The notes: generated from the sequence alone by a model not told the origin. 64,000 nt of DNA from Ferrimonas marina (GCF_900129905.1 NZ_FQXG01000010.1:99437-163436); one strand, 5' to 3'. Shown: positions 17,449 to 26,692, counted from the first letter of the stretch. A program made the numbers and translations.

Positions 17449-18300
17449 CTAGCCCACCACCAGGGGTAGCTTCGGGTTTGCCCCCCATTCGGCCCAGGAG
17501 CCGTCGTACACCCGCACCTTGCTCTGTTGCGCCAGCGTCGCCGCTAGGGCCAGCACGCAAGCGGTGACGCCGGAGCCGCAGCTGAACACCCACTCGGTCT
17601 GGGCCGGGCCCAGCGCAGCAAAACATTCTCGCAGCTCGGCTTGGTTGCGCAGATGGCCGCCCTCCAGCACCCGGTCATAGGGCAGATTCAGCGCACCGGG
17701 CATCCGTCCGCGCCGTACCCCGGGCCGGGGCTCCGGCGCCTGTCCCAGGAACCGGGCCGGGCTGCGGGCATCCACCACACGGTGTCCCGGTTGGGTTAAT
17801 GAGGCCACCACCTGGCGCTGATCGGCGTACCAGGCCTCGACCCGATGAGCCAGGTAGCGGCCAGGCTGGGGAGCCGAGACCGGACCGGACTCCAACTCAC
17901 CACCTGCGGCGCGCCAGGCAGGCAAGCCACCGTCCAGCACCGCGACCCCATTGTGTCCCATCGCCTTGAACATCCACCAGGCCCGTGGCGAGGAGAAGAT
18001 GCCACTGCCATCGTAGACCACCACCGCGTCATCGTTGCTGATCCCCAGTCGCGCCACCTCAGCGGCAAACTGCGCCGGCTCCGGCAGCATGTGAGGCAAG
18101 GGCCCCGGCGCCGCCAGGCGCTGGTCAAAATCGAAATAGCGTGCCCCTGGCAATCGTGCCGCACGCCACTCAGCCACTGGATCCCGATCGCTGCCAGGCA
18201 GGTACCAGCTGGCATCCAGCAGCTTCAAACCGGGGTGATGCAGGTGTTGTTGCAGCCAGTCGGCACTGACCAGATCAGGCAGATGGAACGCGTCGGTCAC
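17449..18300 (-). CDS. sseA: 3-mercaptopyruvate sulfurtransferase
   Basis: The enzyme transfers sulfur from 3-mercaptopyruvate to thiol acceptors or cyanide. It has two rhodanese domains (about residues 5-130 and 150-280). The catalytic loop SCGSGVTAC, with Cys241, is the mercaptopyruvate type (CGSGVT), distinct from the CRKGVT of thiosulfate sulfurtransferases. The length of 283 matches E. coli SseA. It is a single gene, convergent with cpxA and divergent from trmL. Confidence 0.93.
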   Translation of the reverse strand: MTDAFHLPDLVSADWLQQHLHHPGLKLLDASWYLPGSDRDPVAEWRAARLPGARYFDFDQRLAAPGPLPHMLPEPAQFAAEVARLGISNDDAVVVYDGSGIFSSPRAWWMFKAMGHNGVAVLDGGLPAWRAAGGELESGPVSAPQPGRYLAHRVEAWYADQRQVVASLTQPGHRVVDARSPARFLGQAPEPRPGVRRGRMPGALNLPYDRVLEGGHLRNQAELRECFAALGPAQTEWVFSCGSGVTACVLALAATLAQQSKVRVYDGSWAEWGANPKLPLVVG

Positions 18301-18416
18301 TGGAACTCCTTGTGAGTTGGGGATAGTTTTAGCCTAATCGATTTACCGCTTCTATGCTTGCGATCCCCTCGCCGGAAAGGTACAACGAGCGGCGAAACCG
18401 ACGCTGGAACTCAACC

Positions 18417-18881
18417 ATGTTTGAAATCGCCCTGTACGAACCTGAAATCGCCCCCAATACCGGTGCCATCATCCGGCTTTGCGCCAACAACGGCTGCCGG
18501 CTGCACCTGATTGAGCCTATGGGGTTCGATATGGAGGAGAAGAAGCTGCGCCGCGCCGGTCTGGACTACGCGGAGCTGACCAACGTCACCCGCTACCCCG
18601 ATTACCCCAGCTTCCTGGCGGCAATGGCGGGCCGTCGTGTCTTCGCCCTCACCACCAAGGGCTCGCGGCCCCATACCGAGCCCAGCTACCAGCAGGGCGA
18701 TGTGCTGCTGTTTGGCCCGGAGAGCCGCGGATTGCCGGAGGCGGTTCGTGAGGCGATCCCCACCGAGCAGCGGGTCCGCATCCCGATGAAAGCCGGCGCC
18801 CGTAGCCTCAACCTGGCCAACGCCGTCTCCATCGTCAGCTACGAGGCCTGGCGCCAGCTGGACTTTGACGGTGCCCTTTAG
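18417..18881 (+). CDS. trmL: tRNA (cytidine(34)-2'-O)-methyltransferase TrmL
   Basis: TrmL is a SPOUT enzyme that methylates the wobble ribose of tRNA-Leu isoacceptors. The 154-residue protein begins [20 protein letters not shown], as family members do. It contains the trefoil-knot SAM-binding segments [11 protein letters not shown] and [19 protein letters not shown]. The start was set at this conserved N-terminus. The upstream in-frame extension is basic and unlike the family. The DUF2058 gene follows after about 50 bp on the same strand. Confidence 0.95.
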   Translation: MFEIALYEPEIAPNTGAIIRLCANNGCRLHLIEPMGFDMEEKKLRRAGLDYAELTNVTRYPDYPSFLAAMAGRRVFALTTKGSRPHTEPSYQQGDVLLFGPESRGLPEAVREAIPTEQRVRIPMKAGARSLNLANAVSIVSYEAWRQLDFDGAL

Positions 18882-18931
18882 GCGCCCAGCCCTGATACAA
18901 TCATTGAGATATTCGAAAAGGTAAGTGCACC

Positions 18932-19456
18932 ATGTCTCTGCAAGATCAATTGATGAAGGCTGGCCTGGTCAGCAAGCACGACGCGAAGAAGGCCAACAAG
19001 GCCAAGCATCGCGCCCTCAAGTCCGGTAAGAAGGTGATCAACGAAGCCAAGGCTGACGCCGCTCAGAAGCGGGTTGATCAGGCTGAGCGCGATCGTCAGC
19101 TCAATGCTGAGCGCAAGGCTGAGGCGGATAAGAAGGCGGTCCAGGCGCAGATCCGCCAGCTGATCACCGTCAACGCCCAGTCCCGGGACAAGGGCGAGCT
19201 GGCCTACAACTTTTCCGACAATGGTCGCATCACCAAGATCTTCGTCACCCCGGCGCTGCAGCAAGGCCTGGTCAATGGCCAGTTGGCCATCGCCACCCTG
19301 GATGACAAATACCACCTGATCGCCACTGCCGTAGCGGAGAAGGTGGCCCAGCGGGACGCCAGCGCCATCGTGCTGCTCAACGACAAGGCCAAGGACGCGG
19401 TGGACGAGGACGACCCCTACGCCGATTACCAGATCCCCGATGATCTGATGTGGTAA
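18932..19456 (+). CDS. DUF2058 family protein (YaiL-like)
   Basis: The 174-residue cytoplasmic protein has the YaiL/DUF2058 arrangement. It starts MSLQDQLMKAGLVSKHDAKKANKAK, followed by a lysine- and alanine-rich helix (about residues 20-75) that looks RNA- or nucleic-acid-binding. A compact C-terminal domain with LAYNFSDNGRITKIFV follows. The function is not established. It follows trmL closely and ends at a GC-rich hairpin shared with a convergent lipoprotein gene. Confidence 0.88.
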   Translation: MSLQDQLMKAGLVSKHDAKKANKAKHRALKSGKKVINEAKADAAQKRVDQAERDRQLNAERKAEADKKAVQAQIRQLITVNAQSRDKGELAYNFSDNGRITKIFVTPALQQGLVNGQLAIATLDDKYHLIATAVAEKVAQRDASAIVLLNDKAKDAVDEDDPYADYQIPDDLMW

Positions 19457-19462
19457 ACGCAA

Positions 19463-19486
19463 CGCGCCGCCCAATGGGCGGCGCGC
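19463..19486. terminator. GC-rich hairpin between convergent genes
   Basis: GCGCCGCCC and GGGCGGCGC form a perfect 9-bp stem with loop AAT between the DUF2058 gene and the convergent lipoprotein gene. T-richness on either side is weak, so intrinsic termination is plausible but not certain. Confidence 0.6.
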
Positions 19487-19516
19487 TGGTTTCTGGCGTT
19501 GGCTATCACGCGGTGA

Positions 19517-19954
19517 CTAGGGCGTCACCTCCGCCACCGCCTCCACAAAGATCTCAAGGTACTCGTCGTTGAACGGCGACTTGTGGGAGGTGGTGATAAA
19601 GCGCAGCTCCCCCTTCTCTTCGATTCGTACCGAGACGGCATAGGTGCGGCCGGATTCGATCAGGTCATGATCGAAGCTCAGCTCGAAGGGGAACGGCGGC
19701 GCGCCCTGCACCTCGAAAGCCTGACTGGCCAGCACCTGGGCCGGCACATCCTGTTTGGAGACATCCGCCAGGATCACCTTCATCACGGTGCCGGGTGCCA
19801 ACAGGATCCGCTCCCGATAGAACACCTCACCATCGAGGGTGCTGGAGTCCACAAACTCGTCACTGGTGTTCTTGGCCTGATACACCTGCACCTGCGGGCC
19901 ACCGCAGCCAGCCAACAGTGCCGCCAGCAACAGTGCCATCCCAAACCTGATCAT
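19517..19954 (-). CDS. YbaY-family lipoprotein
   Basis: The 145-residue product has a lipobox LLAGCGG (Cys18) and a beta-rich domain resembling the YbaY/YscW type (PF09619). GEVFYRERILLAPGTVMKVILADVS and PPFPFELSFDHDLIESGRTYAVSVRI are characteristic stretches. It is probably an outer-membrane lipoprotein facing the periplasm. The start was chosen at MIRFGMALLL because AAAGGAGAGG lies just upstream and the signal peptide then sits at the N-terminus. The function is unknown. Confidence 0.85.
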   Translation of the reverse strand: MIRFGMALLLAALLAGCGGPQVQVYQAKNTSDEFVDSSTLDGEVFYRERILLAPGTVMKVILADVSKQDVPAQVLASQAFEVQGAPPFPFELSFDHDLIESGRTYAVSVRIEEKGELRFITTSHKSPFNDEYLEIFVEAVAEVTP

Positions 19955-20153
19955 CGTCCTCTCCTTTGTCCAAAATCCCATACCCTGCCTTCTTAGCATA
20001 GTGCCACAACACCAAGGCGTTAACGCCATCCTTTCGAATTGACTCAACCAGCACTGAATGCCGCTCAAACAAAGCCATTGCTCCAGGCTGTGCGAATCCC
20101 TAGATTAGATACCGCAGTGACTGCAATGGAATCGCAATCAGGAAAATGTTGAT

Positions 20154-22247
20154 ATGAAAACAAGGATGTTACTGGCAACCATACTGGGCCTGGCAGGATG
20201 CGGCGGCTCAGGTTCCGACAACGAAACCCCCACACCAACCCCCACACCCGAGCCGCCACCACCACCGACCATCACCTGGACTGTCCAGGGACAGGTAGAT
20301 CAGCTCAGCGGTGGCACCATCGATCTGCTGCTGCTCACCGGCGCAGGGGAAGACACCCGCATGACCGGCTTCAGCTCAACCATCGACGAAGAGGGTCAAT
20401 TCGAGGTCGCCATTGAGGAATTTCAAGAGGGCGATCTGGATCCCCAATCCTGGGTCGTGCTGCGCGCCCAAGGAGAGGGAGATCAAGCCCACATCGCCTG
20501 GGCCAGCCACATCGCCACGCTGCAGGAAGCGATGGAGAACTCCGGCGAGGATCTGATCCTTAACCACGACGAACAAGCCCGGGTTCACCTGACGCCACTG
20601 ACTACGGCGCACTATCTGATGACCGGTCGGTTCCAGCAGGAACTGAACTCAGTCGAGCAACTGGATCAACTGGCCACCCATACCGATCCGGAACAGGCAG
20701 TGACCCTTGCCGCCTACCTGGACCTTACCGCCCAGCAGCAACTGCTGCCGATGGACGAAGGCCAAACCCTGCTGACCCTGTTTGACCTGACCATGCCCTA
20801 CCACAGTGCCCAGGCACAGCTCGAGGCGATGGACGGATACGGCACCGAGCAGTGGCAGGAGCAGGTTGTTCCGCTCATCACTCAAAGCATCGAGGCCCAG
20901 CTGGAGCGCCACGGCATGCCGCTGGCCATCACCCCCGACGCACCGCAACTGTTCAGTCCGGCTTCGCAATACGGCTGGCTGGCCGAGCAGGCCACCGTGC
21001 TGCAGCTCGACGAGGAGGGCAACGGCAGCCTCGACGAGACCAACACCTCCAAGCACCTGTTCCCCACCACGGTCAGCATGATGAGCAGCAGCGGCTCGAC
21101 CCTGACCCTGGAAAACCAAAAAGAAGACTATTGGTCCGGGTTCATGTTGAGATACGCCCTTATCGATCAACGTTTTGGAGAAGACGTAGAAGCCGTCCTT
21201 TGGGAACACATCAACAACTCAGCCAGCGACCAGGTGGTGATACATTTTCGCCCCCTGAGCGAATCCTTCAGCCGCCTGGACCTTGCTCCTTGGGTGGTAC
21301 ACCGCAGTCTCACCGAGCTCGAGGTGGAGCCGGCCCTCTACGATCCACCGTTTGACTGGCAGGGGACCAATCCCGTTGCCCTGGAGGAGGAGATCTTCTA
21401 CCGGGTGATTCTCTCGCCGCAGTCAGAGGTACCGTTCGAGGCAGTTGGCAACTGGGCCCTCAATCTGCCCATCGAAAACGAATTTGGCAATATATCCTGG
21501 TTCAGTCAGCGACTGGTCACCCTGACCGACGATGGCAACGTGCTGTTTGAGGATGGTACCCCCTACGGCAGCTACAGTGCCGCAGAGGGCGTACTGAGCG
21601 TGCAGTCACTGGATGGCTGGCAGCTGACCTACACCCCGCTGCAGGGGGAAGCGCCACTGCTGAACGCCCTGCAGCATGCCCAGCGGGACGAGGTGGAGCA
21701 TCGCCTGGTCGCCCTGATGGCCCAGCAGGTCGAGACCGACACACCCTGGGGCGTGGAACTGGAGCAGGAGCTGCCCCTGGTGCTGGCCTCCTACCCCTTA
21801 GCCTGGATTGCCGACCGCTGGCAGGGTGAACTGCTGAATTTCGACTACCTCTGGACCTACCGCTTTTTGGCGGACGGCACCTTTCATTACATCAGTGATG
21901 ACCAAATTGATGATCTAGACGTGTTCGTCTCGGGCCACGCTTCTAGCTCAAACATCTACTCCTGGTCGAGAGACGATAGCGGCAAGGTGCAGATCGAGCG
22001 ACGTTGGGATTATGCCGAAGGGGTCGTATATGAGCGCCACTGGTGGCCATTGTCGGTCACTCCGGACGGCTACCAGGTGATCCTCGAATCGGAGACCGCC
22101 TACGAAGATCAAGACCGAGACGGCGTCGCAGACACAGCCGAGATCTACTTCGCACCGCGCATCAATTTCCTGCGACCGATGAACCTGAAGGATTACCCAG
22201 AGGCCTACCAGAACTCCCTAATCCAGGGCACCTTGCCGGTGCACTAA
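20154..22247 (+). CDS. Large orphan lipoprotein of unknown function
   Basis: The gene is not recognised. The 697-residue product has a short lipoprotein signal (LGLAGCGG, Cys16) followed by a threonine/proline linker (about residues 25-40) that probably spaces the body from the membrane. The body is acidic and has no transmembrane segment. EDQDRDGVADTAE near the C-terminus resembles a calcium-binding DxDxDG loop. Residues 45-115 look like a beta-sandwich unit. It is a single-gene unit with its own terminator. The linker style is shared with the diheme cytochrome encoded at 60927. Confidence 0.7.
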   Translation: MKTRMLLATILGLAGCGGSGSDNETPTPTPTPEPPPPPTITWTVQGQVDQLSGGTIDLLLLTGAGEDTRMTGFSSTIDEEGQFEVAIEEFQEGDLDPQSWVVLRAQGEGDQAHIAWASHIATLQEAMENSGEDLILNHDEQARVHLTPLTTAHYLMTGRFQQELNSVEQLDQLATHTDPEQAVTLAAYLDLTAQQQLLPMDEGQTLLTLFDLTMPYHSAQAQLEAMDGYGTEQWQEQVVPLITQSIEAQLERHGMPLAITPDAPQLFSPASQYGWLAEQATVLQLDEEGNGSLDETNTSKHLFPTTVSMMSSSGSTLTLENQKEDYWSGFMLRYALIDQRFGEDVEAVLWEHINNSASDQVVIHFRPLSESFSRLDLAPWVVHRSLTELEVEPALYDPPFDWQGTNPVALEEEIFYRVILSPQSEVPFEAVGNWALNLPIENEFGNISWFSQRLVTLTDDGNVLFEDGTPYGSYSAAEGVLSVQSLDGWQLTYTPLQGEAPLLNALQHAQRDEVEHRLVALMAQQVETDTPWGVELEQELPLVLASYPLAWIADRWQGELLNFDYLWTYRFLADGTFHYISDDQIDDLDVFVSGHASSSNIYSWSRDDSGKVQIERRWDYAEGVVYERHWWPLSVTPDGYQVILESETAYEDQDRDGVADTAEIYFAPRINFLRPMNLKDYPEAYQNSLIQGTLPVH

Positions 22248-22263
22248 GATCATTGCCATCCAA

Positions 22264-22290
22264 AACGCCGGCCTTGTGCCGGCGTTTATT
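22264..22290. terminator. Terminator between the orphan lipoprotein gene and the DUF2461 gene
   Basis: AACGCCGGC and GCCGGCGTT form a 9-bp stem with loop CTTGT. It is T-rich to the right and has AAAA on the left, so it can serve both convergent genes. Confidence 0.85.
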
Positions 22291-22316
22291 TGTTGATTGC
22301 TCAGCGCGCTTGGATA

Positions 22317-23006
22317 CTAGAACGGCACCCCCATGGCGCGACAGAGAAAGCGCATAAAGGGGTCGGCACCGGTGAAGGCTTCTTCCATCAGGTCCAGCAG
22401 TGGATCCCCCAGCACCTGCTCATCACTGAGCGCCATCACTCCGATGAAATCCTTACGCTTAAGATCCTCCAGCATCGGGTTGTCCTTGTCGTAACCCTTA
22501 GGGGGGCGGATCAGGCTGTCGCCCTGCAGCTCAAAACGGGTAATGAACTCACCGTCATCCCGGGCCGCCAGCCAGGGGATGGGGCTGGTGTCGATCGCCT
22601 CGCGGATCGCCGCCAACGCCTTGGGCTCCGGCCGCCAGGTGCCGACGCCCAGGAAAGACTGGCCCGGCTGAACATGCAGGTAATAGCCGGGAGCGTGCAC
22701 ATCCTTGCCCAGATCGTGGCGAAACTGGATGCCCACATTGAGCTTGATGGGGGCCTTGTCCTTGCTGAAGCGGGTGTCCCGGTAGGGGCGCATCAGCGAG
22801 CCGCCCACCTTCTTGGGGATGGCGCGAAAGCGCGGAGCAAACTGTTCCAGCCTTGGCGCAAAGCTGGCGATCAGATCCAGCGCCGGCCCGCGCACCAGGG
22901 CCTCGTAATCCGCCTTGTGCTGGTTGAACCACTCCCTTTCGTTATGGCTGGCCAGGGTTTGCAGAAAGCCCAGGCTGGCGGACGAGAAATAGGGGCCCTC
23001 GGTCAT
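22317..23006 (-). CDS. DUF2461 / TIGR02453 family protein
   Basis: The 229-residue protein matches the DUF2461 (TIGR02453) family. It has an N-terminal FLQTLASHNEREWFNQHKADYE segment, RDTRFSKDKAPIKLNVGIQFRH in the middle and YYLHVQPGQSFLGVGTWRPEP. It is soluble and probably cytoplasmic, with no known reaction. The start was placed behind GGGAGGAAAG, giving MTEGPYFSS. A longer frame exists upstream without support. It is divergent from the EF-G-like gene. Confidence 0.88.
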   Translation of the reverse strand: MTEGPYFSSASLGFLQTLASHNEREWFNQHKADYEALVRGPALDLIASFAPRLEQFAPRFRAIPKKVGGSLMRPYRDTRFSKDKAPIKLNVGIQFRHDLGKDVHAPGYYLHVQPGQSFLGVGTWRPEPKALAAIREAIDTSPIPWLAARDDGEFITRFELQGDSLIRPPKGYDKDNPMLEDLKRKDFIGVMALSDEQVLGDPLLDLMEEAFTGADPFMRFLCRAMGVPF

Positions 23007-23169
23007 CGCGCTTTCCTCCCAAATTTTGTCGTGGGGTCTATTCTGGATCTTCACCACATTACACGTGGGACCGAAACGAATCGAACCTGAAACTGATCCC
23101 GGTCAACTCTTGTCCTACGCCGCGCTCCTATAGTCGAAAGGGACGGGAATCAGGACCAAGGAGGCGCGT

Positions 23170-25200
23170 ATGCCCGCTCAACACACCGAACAGATTAGGA
23201 ATATCGCCCTGCTGGGACACACCGGCAGTGGCAAATCCAGTCTAATCGAAGCCCTACTCTTCCGTGCGGAGGCAATCCATCACCGTGGCAGGGTCGACGA
23301 CGGCACCAACCATGCCGACTTCACCGCCCAAGAGATCCAGCATCACCATAGCCTAGAAGCATCCTTCCTCTCACTCGACCACCAGAATCACCACATCAAC
23401 CTTATCGACACCCCCGGACTGCCCGACTTCTTTGGCCGCGCCCAGATGGTGCTGCCGGCAGTGGAGAGTGTGTTGCTGGTAATCAACGCCGGTCGAGGCA
23501 TCGAACCCATTACCCAACGCGCCTTCGAAGACGCCCGTCGCAACGGCAAGTCGATCCTTATTGTGATCAACCACATCGACGGCAACGAAGCGCAGCTGGC
23601 CGGGGTGCTGGACCAGATCCAGGTGCAGTTCGGACACGGCTGCCTGCCGCTGAACCTGCCCGCCGAAGATGGCAAATCCGTGGTGGATTGCTACTTCGAG
23701 CCGGACGACAACGCCGCCACCCTGTTTGGTGATGTAAAGAGCAGCCACGACGAGCTGATCGACACCGTGGTCGAGCAGGACGAAGCCCTGATGGAACTCT
23801 ACCTGGAGCAGGACGAGTCAGTCGAGCCGGCCCAGTTGCATGCGCCGCTTGAGCAGGCCCTGCGCCAAGGTGAACTGGTACCGGTCTGCTTTGCCAGCGC
23901 CGAGGGCGACATCGGCATCGGCCACCTGCTCAAGGTGCTGGCCGAGGTGATGCCCAACCCGATGGAAGCCAACCCGCCGCAGTTCATCAATGGTTGGGGC
24001 GACGACGCCCAACCGGTGGAGATCAGCGCCGAGGCCGATGCCCATCTTCTGGCCCACGTGTTCCGCATCGCCATCGATCCCTTCCTGGGTCGACTGGGGG
24101 TATTCCGCATCCACCAGGGGCGGATGTTCACCGGTCAGAAGATCTTCGTTGGCACCGAGCGCAAGCCCATCAAGGTGACCCACCTGGTGAAGCTGCAGGG
24201 TAAGAAGCAGGTTGAGGTGCCCGAGGCACTGCCCGGCGACATCGTCGCCCTGGCCAAGATCGATGGCCTGGAAGTGGGGGCCATCCTGCACGACAACCAT
24301 GAGGAGGATAACTTCCACATGGTGGAGACCACCCTGCCCCAGCCGCTGTTCGGCCTGGCCGTGCGTCCCAAGAAGCGCGGCGACGAACAGAAGCTGGCCG
24401 AGGTGCTGCACAAACTGGTGAGCGAGGATCCCAGCCTCAACATCCACCATGCCGCCGAAGAGAACCAGACGGTGCTGCAGGGGCTGGGGGATCTGCACGT
24501 CCAGATCGCCCTGGAGAAGGCCGAGAAGGTGTTCAACCTGGATATGGATACCGAGAAGCCCGCGGTGGCCTACCGGGAAACCATCTGCCAGGCCAGCGAA
24601 GCCCGCTACCGCCACAAGAAACAGACCGGCGGTGCCGGCCAGTTTGGCGAGGTGGAGCTGCGCATCGAGCCGATGCCTCGGGGCGCGGGCTTTGAGTTCG
24701 CCTCCAAGGTTGTGGGGGGTGCCATCCCCAGTCAGTTTATCCCCGCCGTGGAAAAGGGCGTGCTGGAGGCCATGAATGAAGGAGTGATCGGTGGTTTCCC
24801 CATGCAGGACATCCGGGTCACGGTGCTGGATGGCAAACATCACCCGGTAGACTCCAAGGAGATCGCCTTCCATATGGCCGGTAAGAAGGCCTTCCTGGAA
24901 GCGGTGCACCAGGCTCATCCGGTGATCCTTGAGCCCATCGTCGACATGCATGTGCAGGTGTCGCAGGACAAGGTGGGTGACATCACCGGCGACCTGAGTG
25001 CTCACCGGGCCATGGTGTGCGGCACCCAGGCGTTGGCCAACCAGCAGGTGGACATCAATGCCGAGGCGCCCCTGGCGGCCCTGGATGATTACGCCACCCG
25101 CCTTAAGGCGATGACCGGCGGTGAAGGACAGATGAGCATGGCCTTTGCCCGCTACGACGTGGTGCCGGATAACGTCCAGCAGCAGTTAGCCAGGCACTGA
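23170..25200 (+). CDS. Elongation factor G-like paralogue with degenerate GTPase motifs
   Basis: The 676-residue protein follows the EF-G domain order (G domain, beta-barrel, domains III to V), but key residues differ. G1 is GHTGSGKSS (residues 16-24) instead of AHIDAGKTT. The RGITI switch I motif is missing, with a His-rich EIQHHHSLEAS in its place. The G3 motif DTPG is followed by Leu84 where translocases have the catalytic His. G4 is NHID (134-137) instead of NKMD. This fits the FusA2-like group of EF-G relatives, whose job is poorly known. It is unlikely to replace EF-G as translocase. It is a single gene with its own terminator. Confidence 0.88.
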   Translation: MPAQHTEQIRNIALLGHTGSGKSSLIEALLFRAEAIHHRGRVDDGTNHADFTAQEIQHHHSLEASFLSLDHQNHHINLIDTPGLPDFFGRAQMVLPAVESVLLVINAGRGIEPITQRAFEDARRNGKSILIVINHIDGNEAQLAGVLDQIQVQFGHGCLPLNLPAEDGKSVVDCYFEPDDNAATLFGDVKSSHDELIDTVVEQDEALMELYLEQDESVEPAQLHAPLEQALRQGELVPVCFASAEGDIGIGHLLKVLAEVMPNPMEANPPQFINGWGDDAQPVEISAEADAHLLAHVFRIAIDPFLGRLGVFRIHQGRMFTGQKIFVGTERKPIKVTHLVKLQGKKQVEVPEALPGDIVALAKIDGLEVGAILHDNHEEDNFHMVETTLPQPLFGLAVRPKKRGDEQKLAEVLHKLVSEDPSLNIHHAAEENQTVLQGLGDLHVQIALEKAEKVFNLDMDTEKPAVAYRETICQASEARYRHKKQTGGAGQFGEVELRIEPMPRGAGFEFASKVVGGAIPSQFIPAVEKGVLEAMNEGVIGGFPMQDIRVTVLDGKHHPVDSKEIAFHMAGKKAFLEAVHQAHPVILEPIVDMHVQVSQDKVGDITGDLSAHRAMVCGTQALANQQVDINAEAPLAALDDYATRLKAMTGGEGQMSMAFARYDVVPDNVQQQLARH

Positions 25201-25216
25201 TCTCACTGGTGAAGAG

Positions 25217-25246
25217 ACGGCGGCCCCAGGGCCGCCGCTTGTTTTC
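25217..25246 (+). terminator. Terminator of the EF-G-like gene
   Basis: The stem GGCGGCC/GGCCGCC, extendable by flanking C/G pairs, is followed by CTTGTTTT. Confidence 0.78.
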
Positions 25247-25297
25247 CCCTTCCCGGGCCACTACCCTTTGGCCACGCTTTTTCGCATGAGAATCAAT

Positions 25298-26329
25298 ATG
25301 AAACATTGGCTAATCATGGCCATGCTGGTTCTGCTCAGCCCGCTGAGCTGGGCCAACAGCGCCGATCTGTTCCAGATCAAAGGGGTTAAATTGGGCCAGA
25401 TGAGCGACGACGAGGGCCTCACCGGGATCACCGTGCTGCGCTTCGACGCCGGCGCCACCGCCTCGGTGGACGTGCGCGGTGCTGCCCCCGGCACCCGGGA
25501 AACCGATCTGCTCAAGCCAGAGAACCTGGTGGATAAGGTCCACGCCATCGTGCTCACCGGTGGCAGCGCCTTCGGCCTGGACGCCATGAGTGGCGTCGCC
25601 CACCAGCTGGAGAAAGAGGGGATCGGCTTCGATACCGGCGTGGCTTTTGTGCCCATCGTCACCGGCGCGGTGCTGTTTGATCTTGGCCTGGGTGACGCCA
25701 AATCCCGCCCGGACTTCGCCATGGGCGCCGCCGCCACCCGCGCGGCCAACCGGGAGAGCGCCCAACAGGGCAACGTCGGTGCCGGCACCGGTGCCAGCGT
25801 CGGCAAGATCCGTGGCATGGCCCACGCCACCAAGGCTGGCCTGGGGATCGCCACCCTGGCACTGGACAACGGCCTGGTGGTCTCCGCTGTGGTGGCGGTC
25901 AATGCCTGGGGCGATGTCTACGACCGTCAGGGCCAGATCCTGGCAGGCACCCGCAATGACGAAGGCACCGGCTATGTCTCCGGCACCGAGCTGATCATCC
26001 AGGGTGCGGCCGAGCCCGGCTTTGTCGGGCGTAACACCACCATCGGCGCCATCATCACCAACGCCACCCTGACCAAGTCCGAGGCCCTCAAGGTGGCGCA
26101 GATGGCCCACGATGGATACGGTCGGGCAATCCGCCCGGTGCACACCTTGAACGACGGCGACGCCATCTTCGCTGCCGGTACCGGTGAGATCGGCCCGGTC
26201 AACGTCAACAGCCTGGGGGTGATCGCCGCCGAGGTGATGGAGCAGGCGATCCATAACGCCATCGAGCAGGCCGAAGGGGCCGGTGGCCTGCCCGCAGCCC
26301 GCGATCTGATCAAGGTGGAAACCCAGTAG
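25298..26329 (+). CDS. P1 (S58) family autoprocessing peptidase, exported
   Basis: The 343-residue protein belongs to the DmpA/NylC-like P1 peptidases, N-terminal-nucleophile enzymes that cleave themselves and then act as aminopeptidases or amidases. Visible family stretches are LTGGSAFGLDAMSG, GNVGAGTGASVGK, and GRNTTIGAIITNA, whose Asn246-Thr247 step matches the self-cleavage site and nucleophile of NylC. MAHDGYGRAIRPVHT is also typical. An N-terminal signal peptide (about residues 1-20, cleaved after SWA) suggests a periplasmic enzyme. The start at MKHWLIM was chosen to place this signal first. The substrate is unknown. Confidence 0.9.
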   Translation: MKHWLIMAMLVLLSPLSWANSADLFQIKGVKLGQMSDDEGLTGITVLRFDAGATASVDVRGAAPGTRETDLLKPENLVDKVHAIVLTGGSAFGLDAMSGVAHQLEKEGIGFDTGVAFVPIVTGAVLFDLGLGDAKSRPDFAMGAAATRAANRESAQQGNVGAGTGASVGKIRGMAHATKAGLGIATLALDNGLVVSAVVAVNAWGDVYDRQGQILAGTRNDEGTGYVSGTELIIQGAAEPGFVGRNTTIGAIITNATLTKSEALKVAQMAHDGYGRAIRPVHTLNDGDAIFAAGTGEIGPVNVNSLGVIAAEVMEQAIHNAIEQAEGAGGLPAARDLIKVETQ

Positions 26330-26390
26330 CGGTTGCGACCGGCTCTGCGCTGTGGGAGCTTGGCACTAAGACACCGCATGGGAGCCATGG

Positions 26391-26630
26391 ATGAAGGCCC
26401 TGTTAGTGATGGCGATGATCGCAGCCCTGCTGGGCTTGATGTTCGCCCCGATGAAGCCGCTTTGAATAGTCGTGCTGGCGCTGCTGTTGGCGCTGGCACA
26501 CCGCTATCCCATTCAGTACGACAGCCGCGAGCAGGTGGCCGTTAAGGCCCGGCAACCGCTGCGCTGGTGGGCCAGCCCCCTGCCCTATCTGGCCCTCATC
26601 GCCCTGCTGCTGGGTGCGCTCTCGCCATAG
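26391..26630 (+). pseudogene. Small two-helix membrane protein gene interrupted by an in-frame TGA
   Basis: A GGAG site 6 bp upstream leads into MKALLVMAMIAALLGLMFAP, then a TGA stop at codon 25 (26463-26465). The same frame continues without interruption for 54 more codons, giving IVVLALLLALAHRYP and ending in PLPYLALIALLLGALSP before TAG. Two or three hydrophobic helices on both sides of the stop codon in one frame suggest a single protein of about 79 residues, with TGG (Trp) mutated to TGA. Alternatives are two overlapping peptides, with GTG at 26472 as a restart, or a sequencing error. A clear terminator follows. The family is not recognised. Confidence 0.6.
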
Positions 26631-26645
26631 CGCCAGCAATGTTCG

Positions 26646-26673
26646 AAAAAGGCACCCAATGGGTGCCTTTTTG
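26646..26673. terminator. Bidirectional terminator before yajD
   Basis: AAAAAGGCACCC and GGGTGCCTTTTT form a perfect stem with an AAT loop, with A5 and T5 on the two sides. It serves the interrupted small gene and yajD. Confidence 0.9.
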
Positions 26674-26692
26674 GTTTTCTGAGCCTTAGCCC

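Noticed and set aside
17400..17450. tRNA-like fragment after cpxA (GCGAATCCACCGCGC and a nearby ACC end)
   Set aside because: No complete cloverleaf can be drawn, so it was not called a tRNA or att site.
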